NCBI GenBank assembly: GCA_025363715.1
Contig: JANYLR010000001.1
Location: 1-46,337, forward strand
Direction: 5' to 3'
Length of the DNA: 46,337 bases
Origin: Holophagaceae bacterium
GTDB taxonomy: Bacteria; Acidobacteriota; Holophagae; Holophagales; Holophagaceae
Every line of letters starts with the position of its first letter. Position 1 is the stretch's first letter. Positions 8,839-17,153 of this stretch are shown one piece after another. Position numbers and translations under genes: made by a program. The notes beneath the pieces were generated by a model. That model did no database searches. It worked only from the letters and a program-made list of their open reading frames with translations, and was not told the DNA's origin.

Positions 8839-9285
8839 ATGGCCAAGCGCAACGAACCCGTCCGCAAGTCGGTGAAGGACACCCTGGAGGATCTGCTGGC
8901 GGGGCACCGCGAGGCGGCCTTCAGCGGGCCGGAATCCGCCCTGAAGTACCTGCGTCGCACCTTCGAAAGCCAGGCCAGCCTGCCGAATGCGGTGAAGGCC
9001 TGCGCCTACGACCTGAGCGCCGAAGCCCAGGCCCAGTGTGGGCAGTGGGAGGTCTGCGTGGAATCCGTGAACCAGGCCCTCGGTTATCTGCCTGACCTGG
9101 AGGCGGCCTTCCCCCATGAGTACCGGCGGATGCTGGAAGACCTCACCTGTTTTGAGCGGGGCATCCAGGCTCACAGCGAGCTGGGCGATTTCCACGGGGC
9201 TCTGGAGCTTTGCGAGCGGGCCATCAGCCTCGGGTTGGGCGCGCACTATTCGGCCAAGAGGGATTCATTGGAGTGGGCCCGGTAA
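8839..9285 (+). CDS. Uncharacterised helical (TPR-like) protein
   Basis: A 148-residue soluble protein I do not recognise. It is predicted almost wholly alpha-helical, with a charged N-terminus (AKRNEPVRKSVKDTLEDLL). The later segments VNQALGYLPDLEAAFPHEY and HSELGDFHGALELCERAISL resemble a tetratricopeptide repeat, a fold used for protein binding. There is no signal peptide or membrane helix. An AGTGGA site precedes the ATG. It is flanked by repeat-rich spacers, so probably transcribed alone. Confidence 0.7.
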   Translation: MAKRNEPVRKSVKDTLEDLLAGHREAAFSGPESALKYLRRTFESQASLPNAVKACAYDLSAEAQAQCGQWEVCVESVNQALGYLPDLEAAFPHEYRRMLEDLTCFERGIQAHSELGDFHGALELCERAISLGLGAHYSAKRDSLEWAR

Positions 9286-9293
9286 GGCATCCT

Positions 9294-9547
9294 GACTCGG
9301 GCACATCCTGTGCCCTCGCCCGCGAAGCGGATGCGGGTCACGAGTGGACGCTGCCCAGGCAGCGTTCCGAGTGGGGCCCCCGCACCGTTGAGCATCACGC
9401 GGGCCGTCTGCTGCGCAGCCGGGCCTATTCGCCAGTCCTGGCGAATGGTGACTCGGGCACATCCTGTGCCCTCGCCCTTCGGGCGGCAACGGCCCTCCGG
9501 GCCATTCCGTCCTATTCGCCAGTCCTGGCGAATGGTGGAATAGGCCC
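9294..9547. repeat. Cluster of perfect palindromes and direct repeats
   Basis: This gene-free spacer holds two copies of a 27-bp unit beginning ACTCGGGCACATCC (9295-9321 and 9451-9477), each with the stem GGGCACA-TCC-TGTGCCC. It also holds two copies of a 27-bp unit (9424-9450 and 9511-9537), each with the stem TTCGCCAG-TC-CTGGCGAA. Smaller hairpins lie between them (GCTGCC-CA-GGCAGC, CGCCC-TTC-GGGCG, GGCCC-TCC-GGGCC). GGGCCTATTC at 9421-9430 is inverted as GAATAGGCCC at 9538-9547. The remaining bases to 9672 show no gene. The pattern resembles REP/BIME-type intergenic repeats. Confidence 0.8.
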
Positions 9548-9672
9548 GCTGAAGAGGACGACAGGTGATTTGCAGTGGGCTTATATCCTGGCAGCGCTGT
9601 TTCTGCCTATGGGATGATCAGAGAGTACAGGCATCCAAGGCGGCAACCGATGAGTCGCCATCCGGGGAGACC

Positions 9673-10755
9673 ATGGCCAGGGAGATCCAAGTGTTGCCCG
9701 AACAGGCCTGTGTCCTCATCGTGGACGATCTGCCCATCGTGCGCCTTTCACTCAAGCACATCCTGACCAAGTCCGGCTACCGCTGCCGCGAAGCGGAGGA
9801 TGTTTCCAGCGCCCTGGCCGTGCTGGATTCGGAGGCCATCGACCTGGTGCTTTGTGATATCCAGATGCCGGGTGCCTCGGGTCTGGATCTAGTGAAGGCG
9901 CTCAAGCACCGGATCCCCGATACCTCCGTGATCATGGTGAGCTCCCTCGAGGATGCCGAGACCGCCATTGAATGCCTCCAGAGAGGGGCCTTCGGCTATG
10001 TGCTGAAGCCCTACCAGCCCCGGGAGATCCTGGTCCAGGTGAACGGGGCCCTGCGTCGGCGGATGCTGGAGATCGCCTTCCGGGACCGGGAGGCCGAGCT
10101 GGCCCAGAAGGTGCGGGAGCAGACGGTGGAAATCCGTGATTCCCGCGAGGAGATCGCCCTCCGGCTCATCACCGCCAGCGAACACCGGGACAACGAAACG
10201 GGCATGCACGTCCGCCGCATCGGCCTCTATGCCGCCGAGATGGCTCGGCTCCTGGGCTGGGATCCCCAGGGCGTGGACACCATCAAGGCGGCAGCCCCCA
10301 TGCACGACATCGGAAAGATCGGCGTGCCGGACGCGATCCTGCAGAAACCCGGCGCCCTCACCGAAGGCGAGTGGGTGACCATGAAGCGGCATACCACCAT
10401 GGGCGCCACCATCCTCAAAGGTTCCACCGTGCCCTTCATCCAGATGGGGGCCCGGATCGCCATCGGCCACCACGAGAAATGGGATGGCAGCGGCTACCCC
10501 AAGGGCCTCAAGGGGGAGCAGATCTCCCTGGAGGCCCGCATCACCGCCCTGGTGGATGTCTTCGATGCCCTCAGCAACCATCGCCACTACAAGGATCCCT
10601 GGCCCGAGGCCAAGGTAGTGGAGCTCATCCGGGAAGGCGGCGGCGGTCATTTCGATCCGCGCCTGGTGGAGTTGTTCCTGACCCATCTCGAGAGGTTCCG
10701 CCACATCCTGGCCGACAATCCAGACGAGTCCCACGATGAGGAGCCTGGGATCTGA
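9673..10755 (+). CDS. Response regulator with HD-GYP domain (cyclic-di-GMP phosphodiesterase)
   Basis: A 360-residue cytoplasmic protein of receiver plus HD-GYP output domain, of the class that hydrolyses cyclic di-GMP. The receiver has Asp18-Asp19, phosphoacceptor Asp62 (VLCDIQMPG) and Lys112 (VLKPY). A coiled linker (about 126-160) leads to the HD-GYP domain with EHRDNETGMHVRR, the metal-binding HD pair His211-Asp212 (MHDIGKIG), and HHEKWDGSGYP at 266-276, so the signature is intact. The ATG at 9673 follows GGGGAGA; an earlier in-frame start would add 36 residues without family character. The cognate kinase is not evident nearby. Confidence 0.93.
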   Translation: MAREIQVLPEQACVLIVDDLPIVRLSLKHILTKSGYRCREAEDVSSALAVLDSEAIDLVLCDIQMPGASGLDLVKALKHRIPDTSVIMVSSLEDAETAIECLQRGAFGYVLKPYQPREILVQVNGALRRRMLEIAFRDREAELAQKVREQTVEIRDSREEIALRLITASEHRDNETGMHVRRIGLYAAEMARLLGWDPQGVDTIKAAAPMHDIGKIGVPDAILQKPGALTEGEWVTMKRHTTMGATILKGSTVPFIQMGARIAIGHHEKWDGSGYPKGLKGEQISLEARITALVDVFDALSNHRHYKDPWPEAKVVELIREGGGGHFDPRLVELFLTHLERFRHILADNPDESHDEEPGI

Positions 10756-10823
10756 GCGCGCCCCGATATACCCCCCGGTGAAGCGGTGTAGGCTGGTGGC
10801 CGCATCGACTTCAGGAGGCCACC

Positions 10824-11906
10824 ATGAAGCTTACCGACTACCGCACGCTGGGTCGTTCTGGACTGCGCGTCAGCCCGCTCTGCCTGGGCACCATGACCTT
10901 CGGCGTGGACTGGGGCTGGGGCGCGGACGTGGCTGAAAGCGGCGCCATGCTGGATGCCTATCTCGGGGCGGGCGGCAACTTCATCGATTCGGCCAACATC
11001 TACACCAAGGGCCACAGCGAGGCCATCCTGGGCGACTACTTCGCCGAGCGGGGCGGCCGGGACCGGGTGGTCCTGGCCACCAAGTTTTGCGGCAGCATGC
11101 ACCGGGGCGATCCCAACGGCGGCGGGGCCGGACGGAAGGCCATCCAGCAGCAACTGGAACAGAGCCTGCGCCGCCTCCGGACGGAGTGCATCGACATCTA
11201 CTGGATGCACTTCGACGACCCGCATACGCCCATCGAGGAAACCATGCGGGCGCTGGACGACCTGGTGCGGGCGGGCAAGGTGCGGTACCTGGCGGTTTCG
11301 GACACACCCGCCTGGAAGGTGGTCCAGGGCCAGCTGGAGGCCCGGTCCCACGGCTGGTCCCCCTTCGTGGCCCTGCAGATCGAGTACTCCCTCATCGAGC
11401 GCACGGTGGAACACGACCTCATGCCCATGGCCAGGGCCCATGGCCTGGGCGTCACGCCGTGGTCGCCGCTGAAGGGCGGCCTGCTCACGGGCAAGTACGG
11501 ACGGAACAAGCACCCGCAAGGCGAGGGCCGCCATGTGCCTGGCGTATCCAAGAGCCTCACCGACCGCAACTACGCCATCATCGAGGCCGCCGAGGCCGTG
11601 GCGGCCGAACTGGGCAGCGGCGTGGCCCAGGTGGCCCTGGCCTGGGTGCTGGCGAAGTCCGGCGTGGCCAGTCCCATCCTTGGCGCCCGCACCCTGGCTC
11701 AGCTAGAGGACAACCTGGCCTCCCTGGAAGTGACGCTGCCACCGGAACTGATCGCCCGGCTTGATGCGGCCAGTGCGCCTGCGCCTATTTTCCCCCACGG
11801 CTTCCTGGCCAACACCAAGCATGTGATGCAGAGTGGCGCCACCATCAACGGCGTGGCCTCCGATGCCTGGGCCTTGGCCCCGGCGACCGATCAGGAGCGG
11901 TGGTAA
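10824..11906 (+). CDS. Aldo/keto reductase
   Basis: A 360-residue NAD(P)H-dependent oxidoreductase with the (beta/alpha)8 barrel of the aldo/keto reductase family. It opens with the typical YRTLGRSGLRVSPLCLGTM. The catalytic tetrad is visible as Asp55 (FIDSAN), Tyr60 (NIYTKG), Lys87 (LATKF) and His129 (YWMHFDD). The cofactor end is seen in VTPWSPLKGGLLTGKY and in SPILGARTLAQLEDNL. It acts in the cytoplasm on an unknown carbonyl substrate. An AGGAGG site lies just ahead of the ATG. It appears to be a single-gene unit. Confidence 0.92.
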   Translation: MKLTDYRTLGRSGLRVSPLCLGTMTFGVDWGWGADVAESGAMLDAYLGAGGNFIDSANIYTKGHSEAILGDYFAERGGRDRVVLATKFCGSMHRGDPNGGGAGRKAIQQQLEQSLRRLRTECIDIYWMHFDDPHTPIEETMRALDDLVRAGKVRYLAVSDTPAWKVVQGQLEARSHGWSPFVALQIEYSLIERTVEHDLMPMARAHGLGVTPWSPLKGGLLTGKYGRNKHPQGEGRHVPGVSKSLTDRNYAIIEAAEAVAAELGSGVAQVALAWVLAKSGVASPILGARTLAQLEDNLASLEVTLPPELIARLDAASAPAPIFPHGFLANTKHVMQSGATINGVASDAWALAPATDQERW

Positions 11907-11943
11907 AAAAGGTTTCATCCAGGAACTCGGAGACCAGAAAAGC

Positions 11944-12234
11944 GGAACACAGAGGACACAGAGAGCCGCAGAGGCCACAGAGAAAAGCGCTGGTCGCGGA
12001 AGCCACGGAAGAAAGCTGGAAACCACGGAAAAGGCAGGGGCGTCCGCTCCGAAAACCCGGGATCACTTCCGGCCAGGCCGGAAGCCGCCTCCGGCGGGCC
12101 CGCGCGGCGAGGGCCACAGGCCCTTCCGCGTCCTTCGTTGAATTCCGTGTTTTCCGTGACCAGCTAATCTTGAACGCACGCGAGGCCTCGCGATGGAACC
12201 TGCCCATGGCAGTTCTCTGTGTCCATTGCGTTCC
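11944..12234. repeat. Nested double hairpin element
   Basis: An outer pair of arms made of CACAGAG words (11944-11968 and 12209-12234) encloses an inner pair, GCTGGTCGCGGAAGCCACGG... at 11989-12010 and its near-exact complement at 12143-12164. The inner arms share GCTGGTCGCGGA with the separate element at 24651-24775. This ~400-bp spacer between convergent genes has no supported gene. Confidence 0.75.
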
Positions 12235-12260
12235 TGCTTTCCCTGAAATCCTGAAGGGAC

Positions 12261-12289
12261 AAAAAACTCGCCGGGAAAGTTCCGGCGAG
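12261..12289 (-). terminator. Intrinsic terminator of the NrfD operon
   Basis: On the minus strand CTCGCCGG and CCGGCGAG form a perfect 8-bp stem around a 7-nt loop, followed by six T residues. It lies 24 bp beyond the stop codon of the NrfD-type gene and closes the minus-strand respiratory operon. Confidence 0.9.
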
Positions 12290-12312
12290 CATCAATAGAA
12301 GTGTGGATGTCT

Positions 12313-13590
12313 CTAAGCCTCGATGGGGTCGGCCTCGGATGGCGCTACGGCGGCCTTGCGGCCCTTGGAGATGGTGAACTCGCCGAGCATCATGGGCACG
12401 GCGGCCTTCAGCATGACGGTGAACACCAGGGCCCCCAGTGAGAAGATGCCCGCGGCCACCGCGATCTCCGTGAAGGAGGGGCGGTAGACGAAGATCTCGC
12501 CCAGGGCGTCGGGCGTGAGGCCGGGGATGATGAGGCCCATGCCCTTCTCGATGTAGACGCTGGCGTAGATCAGGACACAGCCGATGTTCAGCGTGGTCCA
12601 GTTGGTCCGGGTCTTGGGAATGAGAAAGAGCAGGAAGGCGATGAAGCCCGTGATGATGGAGGCCCAGGCGAAGGGCACCAGGGTGTTGTAGTGGACGCCG
12701 TTCTTCTCGATCCCGAAGAGCAGGTACTGGAAATAGATCATGTGCTCGGTGCCCGAGTAGATCTCCTTGAAGGCTTCGGCGGCTGTGAGGAAGAGGTTGA
12801 AGCCCATGGTGTAGGCCATGAGCTCGGCGATCTTGAAGATGGCCTCATCGGTGATCTTCAGGCGCGTGGTGCGCCGGAGCACCTGGAGGAGGATGAGCAG
12901 CACGGCCGGGCCCGAGCAGAAGGCCGAAGCCAGGAAGCGGGGAGCCAGGATGGCCGAGTTCCAGTAGGGCCGGGAGGCCAGGCCGTTGTACAGATAGGCC
13001 GTGACCGTATGGATGCTCACGGCCATGGGGATGGACAGCAGCACCAGGGGAAGCACCAGGGCCTTCTTGTAGTGCTTCTCGAGGTACGAACTGAAGAGTA
13101 GGTAGGTCACCACGAACCAGTTCAGCAACAGGTAGAGGTTCAGGACGATCACATCCCAGGCCAGAAGGGAGTGGGGCCAGTTCAGATGGCCCACCAGGGG
13201 CATGATGTGCCAGAACCGGTCGGGGCGGCCGATGTCCACCATGACGAAGCCCAGGCACATGATGAGGGCGGTGATCGCCAGCATCTCGCCCAGGATGGTG
13301 ACCTCCTTGATCGGGCCCCAGTCGTAAATGTAGGCCGGAATCACGAGCATGATCGAGGCCGCGGCCACGCCCACCAGGAAGGTGAAGTTGCCGATGTAGA
13401 AGCCCCAGGAGACCTGGTCCCGCATGTTGGTGACGATCAGGCCGTGGTTCAGCTGGTTCGCGTAGGCGAAGCCGCCCACCCCGATGAGTAGCAGGAGGAA
13501 GGCCACCCAGGCGTAGTAGAGCCGGCTCCCCTGGATCATCAGGCCCACGGTGTCGGTGATGAAGTGTTTGAAGTGGCTGAGAATGACCAT
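12313..13590 (-). CDS. NrfD/PsrC-type membrane quinol oxidoreductase subunit
   Basis: A 425-residue integral membrane protein with about ten predicted helices, of the NrfD/PsrC/DsrP/HmcC family. Such subunits exchange electrons and protons with menaquinone and pass electrons to a partner four-cluster Fe-S protein. The family shows in WGFYIGNFTFLVGVAAAS, CLGFVMVDIGRPDRFWHIM, HSLLAWDVIVLNLYL and the C-terminal VYIEKGMGLIIPGLTPD. The longer ten-helix form is nearer the DsrP/HmcC branch than eight-helix PsrC. The start lies 4 bp after the Fe-S gene; its ribosome binding site TGAGG includes that gene's stop codon. No catalytic molybdopterin subunit is encoded nearby. Confidence 0.92.
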   Translation of the reverse strand: MVILSHFKHFITDTVGLMIQGSRLYYAWVAFLLLLIGVGGFAYANQLNHGLIVTNMRDQVSWGFYIGNFTFLVGVAAASIMLVIPAYIYDWGPIKEVTILGEMLAITALIMCLGFVMVDIGRPDRFWHIMPLVGHLNWPHSLLAWDVIVLNLYLLLNWFVVTYLLFSSYLEKHYKKALVLPLVLLSIPMAVSIHTVTAYLYNGLASRPYWNSAILAPRFLASAFCSGPAVLLILLQVLRRTTRLKITDEAIFKIAELMAYTMGFNLFLTAAEAFKEIYSGTEHMIYFQYLLFGIEKNGVHYNTLVPFAWASIITGFIAFLLFLIPKTRTNWTTLNIGCVLIYASVYIEKGMGLIIPGLTPDALGEIFVYRPSFTEIAVAAGIFSLGALVFTVMLKAAVPMMLGEFTISKGRKAAVAPSEADPIEA

Positions 13591-13594
13591 GGCC

Positions 13595-14524
13595 TCACAC
13601 CCCGTAGAAGTAGAAGAAGTTGGGTTGGGTGTTCAGGTCTTCCTTGAGCTTGAAGACGCGCTTGTGCTCCAGCACCTGCCGGATCTCGCTCTTGGCGTCC
13701 AGGAGGTTGCCGAACTTCCGTGAGCCCGTCGGACAAATTTCCACACAGGCGGGGTAGAGCCCCTTGCGGGTGCGCTGGACGCAGAAGGTGCACTTCTCGA
13801 CCACGCCCTTGGGGCGGGGCCGATTGCCCAGGTAGTGGGTGTCAGGGTTTACGTCGGCCGGGTTGAGGCCGGGCTCGCCCCAGTTGAAGTGGCGGGCGCC
13901 GTAGGGGCAGGCGGCCATGCAGTAGCGGCAGCCGATACACCAGTTGTAGTCGACGACGACGATGCCGTCCTTCTCCTTCCAGGTGGCGCCCACGGGGCAG
14001 ACCTTGACGCAGGGGGGCTTCTTGCACTGCTGGCACTGCACTGGCATGTAGAAGTGGCCCTCCCGGGGCACCTCGGCGGGGTCGTAGTACTGCTCCGCGT
14101 GCTGGAGGTTGACGCCCTCCTCCTTGTCCATCTCGAGGACGCGGATCCACTGGATCTCCGGGGTCCGAGACTGGTTGTTCTCCTTGACGCAGGCATGGAC
14201 GCAGCGCCGGCAGCCGATGCAGCGGCTGAGATCCAGGGCGTAGCCAAAGATCACGCCGGGCATGGCTGGCTCGTTGTTCACCTTCACGGTCTTGCCGTAC
14301 TTGGCCTTGTACTCGCTCTCCAGGCGGGCGATGATGGTCTGGATCTCATCCTTGGTCAGCTCGCGGAAATTGTGCTGGAGGAACTCCTCCTTGCTGAGCT
14401 TCCCGCAGCCGGTGAGGGCCATGGCCACAGCGGCCACGGCCGTGCCGAGGAATTCCCGGCGGCTGTCGCAGTTGCTGGAAGGCTCACAGCCAGTTGGCAG
14501 AGGCGTAGGCAGCTGGTCCGTCAT
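13595..14524 (-). CDS. Tat-exported ferredoxin-like protein with four [4Fe-4S] clusters
   Basis: A 309-residue electron-transfer subunit of the NrfC/DsrO/HmcB type. The N-terminus has a twin-arginine signal (SRREFLG) followed by a hydrophobic stretch ending in LTGC, which could also be a lipobox, so it is exported and perhaps lipid-anchored. Four cysteine groups can each hold a cubane: CIGCRRCVHAC, CQQCKKPPCVKVCP, CIGCRYCMAACP and CTFC...CVEICP. It should link the tetraheme cytochrome upstream to the NrfD subunit downstream. The ATG at 14524 overlaps the cytochrome stop by 4 bp (ATGA); a longer reading frame upstream is antisense-like and rejected. Confidence 0.94.
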   Translation of the reverse strand: MTDQLPTPLPTGCEPSSNCDSRREFLGTAVAAVAMALTGCGKLSKEEFLQHNFRELTKDEIQTIIARLESEYKAKYGKTVKVNNEPAMPGVIFGYALDLSRCIGCRRCVHACVKENNQSRTPEIQWIRVLEMDKEEGVNLQHAEQYYDPAEVPREGHFYMPVQCQQCKKPPCVKVCPVGATWKEKDGIVVVDYNWCIGCRYCMAACPYGARHFNWGEPGLNPADVNPDTHYLGNRPRPKGVVEKCTFCVQRTRKGLYPACVEICPTGSRKFGNLLDAKSEIRQVLEHKRVFKLKEDLNTQPNFFYFYGV

Positions 14525-15072
14525 CGGGCACCCCCTTTCGTCAGCTTGATGTTCTCGGGCCGGGTGGGTGGCGCCATGGGTTTGAGGGGGGCGAAATGCG
14601 GGGCGTGGGGATTGTGGCAGTGGACACAGAGCAGGTACTGCTTGGCCCCGTTCCAGCTGCCGGTGCGTTTGCCATGGATGCCCAGGCGCCAGTCCCGGAA
14701 CTTGTCGCCGTGGCACTGGCCGCAGAGCTTGTACGAAACGGTGAAATCGACCTTCTCGCCGCTGGCCAGATGGAGGTTGTCGCGGCTGTTGGCATCATGG
14801 CAGTCCAGGCACCAGCGGCTCTCGGGCCCATGCTTGAGCTCGATCTCGCTGTGCATGGCCAGCTCCCGCCGCTGGGTGTTCACCTTCACCTGCTTGCCGT
14901 CATGGCAGGCGGTACAGGGAAAGACTCCTTCCGTGAAGGGCGGCTTGGGCACCTGGAGGCCCTCCTGGGCCACGGCCTCGCCCTTCTTTCCCTTTTCGGG
15001 CTGGCTCGCGAAGGCAGGCGCCGCCAGGAGCAGCAGCGTCAGGCCCGCGGTTCGGATCGGGCGAGTGTTCAT
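14521..15072 (-). CDS. Periplasmic tetraheme c-type cytochrome
   Basis: A 183-residue secreted cytochrome with a cleavable signal peptide (hydrophobic LTLLLLAAPAFA, cleaved near Ala-Phe-Ala-Ser). Four CXXCH haem-binding motifs are present: CTACH, CLDCH, CGQCH and CVHCH, and several further His residues could be distal ligands. It is expected to carry electrons in the periplasm to or from the Fe-S/NrfD pair. The start at 15072 overlaps the stop of the DUF2339 gene by 4 bp (ATGA). A much longer frame running upstream is rejected because it is the out-of-frame shadow of the DUF2339 gene. Confidence 0.93.
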   Translation of the reverse strand: MNTRPIRTAGLTLLLLAAPAFASQPEKGKKGEAVAQEGLQVPKPPFTEGVFPCTACHDGKQVKVNTQRRELAMHSEIELKHGPESRWCLDCHDANSRDNLHLASGEKVDFTVSYKLCGQCHGDKFRDWRLGIHGKRTGSWNGAKQYLLCVHCHNPHAPHFAPLKPMAPPTRPENIKLTKGGAR

Positions 15073-16856
15073 GGATGAACCTCCGGCTGGTGTGGATCGT
15101 TGTTCTGTTCGGTATCGGCAGGGATTGGGTTCTTCAGTAAACGGGGCGTGAGCATGAGGGTGGCGCCGTAGCACATGAATCCGAGGAAGAGGGTCAGAGG
15201 ACGGCCCACGGTCACGTCCTCGAAGAGGAACTTGAGGGCAGTGATGGTCAACAGCGGATAGACCAGCCAGCGCAGTTCCAGGATGGGCAACCTCCGGCCC
15301 CACCAGGCCAGGAGAATGGCTAGCACCGATAGCACACCTGTGCGGATCGCGGCGAGAGCACCGGGATCCGCCGGAAGGACGCGGCTGCCAGCCTGGATCA
15401 TCAGGGCACCGCCACCCGCGGCGGTGGCGGCTCCCAGCACCAGGATCAGCGGCCGAACCTGGGCGGTGAGGGTGTCCGCGGGGCGGCGCAGCAGGAACAA
15501 GGCAAGGGCGCCCACCAGGCCCGCCAGGCTGAGGAAGCCACCGGGAGCCAGGGCGGCGGCGGGTCCCCCCGGGGATAGGTAGGCCCGGGCGGTCCAGGCG
15601 GCGAGACCCGAGGCCAGGCCTGCGGCCAGGAGGTAGAGGCTGCTCTGGAGGATGAAGAGGGTGCGCTGCCAGCGGAGGCCCGCCAGCATGGCCACCAGAC
15701 CCAGGGCGCAGGCCAGCGGGGCGAAAACCGGCAGCGGCAGCAGGACCGGTCCCCCCAGGAGCAGGTAGACGAGCGCCAGGAAGGTGAAGAAGCGGAAGTT
15801 GGCCCTGGTCTCCGGCCGATCCTCCGCGAAGGGGATGGCCGCCGCATAGCACCCAAGCCCCGCCAAGGCACAGCCCGCGCCCAGCAGGCCCACCCCAGAG
15901 CCCGAAGCCACGGCGACGCGCAGCGCCCCGCCGAAGCCCACCAGGAGGACGAGGCAGGTCTGGGCAATCTCGAAGCCGTTGACCCCGCTACGCTGCCGGA
16001 GCAGGCGCAGGGCGAAGCTGCCGATGTAGAGCAGGGCCAGGGCCAGGGCGTAGGCCATGGCCCGGCCCGGCGTGATGCCCCGGTAGGTCTCGGGTATGCC
16101 ACCCGGCCAGGCGGCCAGCGAGGTAAGGATGAGTACGCCCAGATCTGCCGCCAATGCGGCGGGCCAGCGGAGCCCCTGCCACCGCTGCCCCTCCGTGAGC
16201 CAGAAGGCCGCGACGCCAAGGATGAAGAACACCGCCAGGAAAGGCTCGATGGACCGGACCATGGCCATCATGGCCAGACCCGAACCCAGGGCAGCCAGAT
16301 TCGCGGTCCAGAGGATGGCCCCGAGGTCTCGCTTCCAGGCCACGGCGACCTGCAGGAAGGCGACGAGGAGCAGGAGGAGGGCCGCCAGACCGGGCGCCAG
16401 GATGCCGAACCGGACGGTGGATTCCACGATCAACGGATAGGAGATCAGGATCGAGGCCAGGGCGTGGAAGGCCGCGTCCAGCGGTTGCTGGGCCCGCACG
16501 GCGAGCAGGGCCCAGGTGGTGCCGTAGACCAGGCCCAGGGCCACGCCCCAGCCCTGGGGCAGGGTGTGGGCATCCACCAGGGAGCGGATGAAGGTGGCGC
16601 CGCCCAGGATGAGGCAGACGCGGCCGATAAGCCCCATGATCCGGACTGGGCTGGGCAGGGTGGCCTGGGCGACCCCGCCACTCGATAGCACGGTCTCAAG
16701 GGAGACCTTCTGGACCGGCCGTGAGGCTTCCAGATCCGTCACCCTGGCTTCCAGACGAGTGACGGCTTCCGCGAGCAAGACCAGGCGCGACTCCAGCGGA
16801 CCCGACAGGTTGTCCGTCGAATCGCGCTTGGGGGGAACGACCTCGGCCGCGGACAT
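15069..16856 (-). CDS. DUF2339-type polytopic membrane protein
   Basis: A 595-residue membrane protein with roughly 17 hydrophobic helices. The short cytoplasmic N-terminus holds a coiled segment (LESRLVLLAEAVTRLEARVTDLE), the usual layout of DUF2339, whose function is unknown. Family-like stretches include IGRVCLILGGATFIRSLVD, WLVYPLLTITALKFLFEDVT and PLTLFLGFMCYGATLML. The start at 16856 follows a TGAGG site; a further in-frame ATG at 16922 would add 22 residues. The downstream ATGA overlap with the tetraheme cytochrome makes it the first gene of the respiratory operon. Whether it helps assemble that complex or is only co-expressed is unknown. Confidence 0.85.
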   Translation of the reverse strand: MSAAEVVPPKRDSTDNLSGPLESRLVLLAEAVTRLEARVTDLEASRPVQKVSLETVLSSGGVAQATLPSPVRIMGLIGRVCLILGGATFIRSLVDAHTLPQGWGVALGLVYGTTWALLAVRAQQPLDAAFHALASILISYPLIVESTVRFGILAPGLAALLLLLVAFLQVAVAWKRDLGAILWTANLAALGSGLAMMAMVRSIEPFLAVFFILGVAAFWLTEGQRWQGLRWPAALAADLGVLILTSLAAWPGGIPETYRGITPGRAMAYALALALLYIGSFALRLLRQRSGVNGFEIAQTCLVLLVGFGGALRVAVASGSGVGLLGAGCALAGLGCYAAAIPFAEDRPETRANFRFFTFLALVYLLLGGPVLLPLPVFAPLACALGLVAMLAGLRWQRTLFILQSSLYLLAAGLASGLAAWTARAYLSPGGPAAALAPGGFLSLAGLVGALALFLLRRPADTLTAQVRPLILVLGAATAAGGGALMIQAGSRVLPADPGALAAIRTGVLSVLAILLAWWGRRLPILELRWLVYPLLTITALKFLFEDVTVGRPLTLFLGFMCYGATLMLTPRLLKNPIPADTEQNNDPHQPEVHP

Positions 16857-17153
16857 CTGCCAAACCTCATCAGGAGGTGGAAAGGACTGTGAATATAAGA
16901 GGGGCTTCTGGCTCCATGCCACGCCCCCGGATGGGCCGGGTCAAGCGATAAAAAGGCATTCCAAGTGGTTCATAAGGAAAACAATGAATCATGTTAGGAC
17001 AGGTGAACCGGGTTCAGGGTTCACGTTACCTGGGGGTCCTGTGAGAAAAACGATGCAAGCCGCCACCCAGGTGCTACCTGGTCCGGTGGGCGCATGTGCC
17101 AGACGTCACAGCGCGGACCGGGCCGCTGTCAAGCTGGAGGGGAGGAGCCTCCC
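16857..17153. other. Divergent intergenic region with small inverted repeats
   Basis: This ~300-bp spacer lies between the divergent DUF2339 and histidine phosphatase genes and should hold both promoters. Two small inverted repeats are visible: GTGAACC...GGTTCAC around 17007-17030 and CCAGGT-GCT-ACCTGG near 17067-17081. They could be operators or leader hairpins. No gene is seen. Confidence 0.45.

Noticed and set aside
15073..15852. A long N-terminal extension of the tetraheme cytochrome
   Set aside because: It is an out-of-frame reading of the DUF2339 gene on the same strand, and the ATG at 15072 gives a correct signal peptide.
17041..17153. Possible cyclic-di-GMP (GEMM) riboswitch ahead of the histidine phosphatase, suggested by ACGATGCAAGCC
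   Set aside because: The conserved AAACC hairpin segment and the second stem with its tetraloop receptor cannot be found in the right order.
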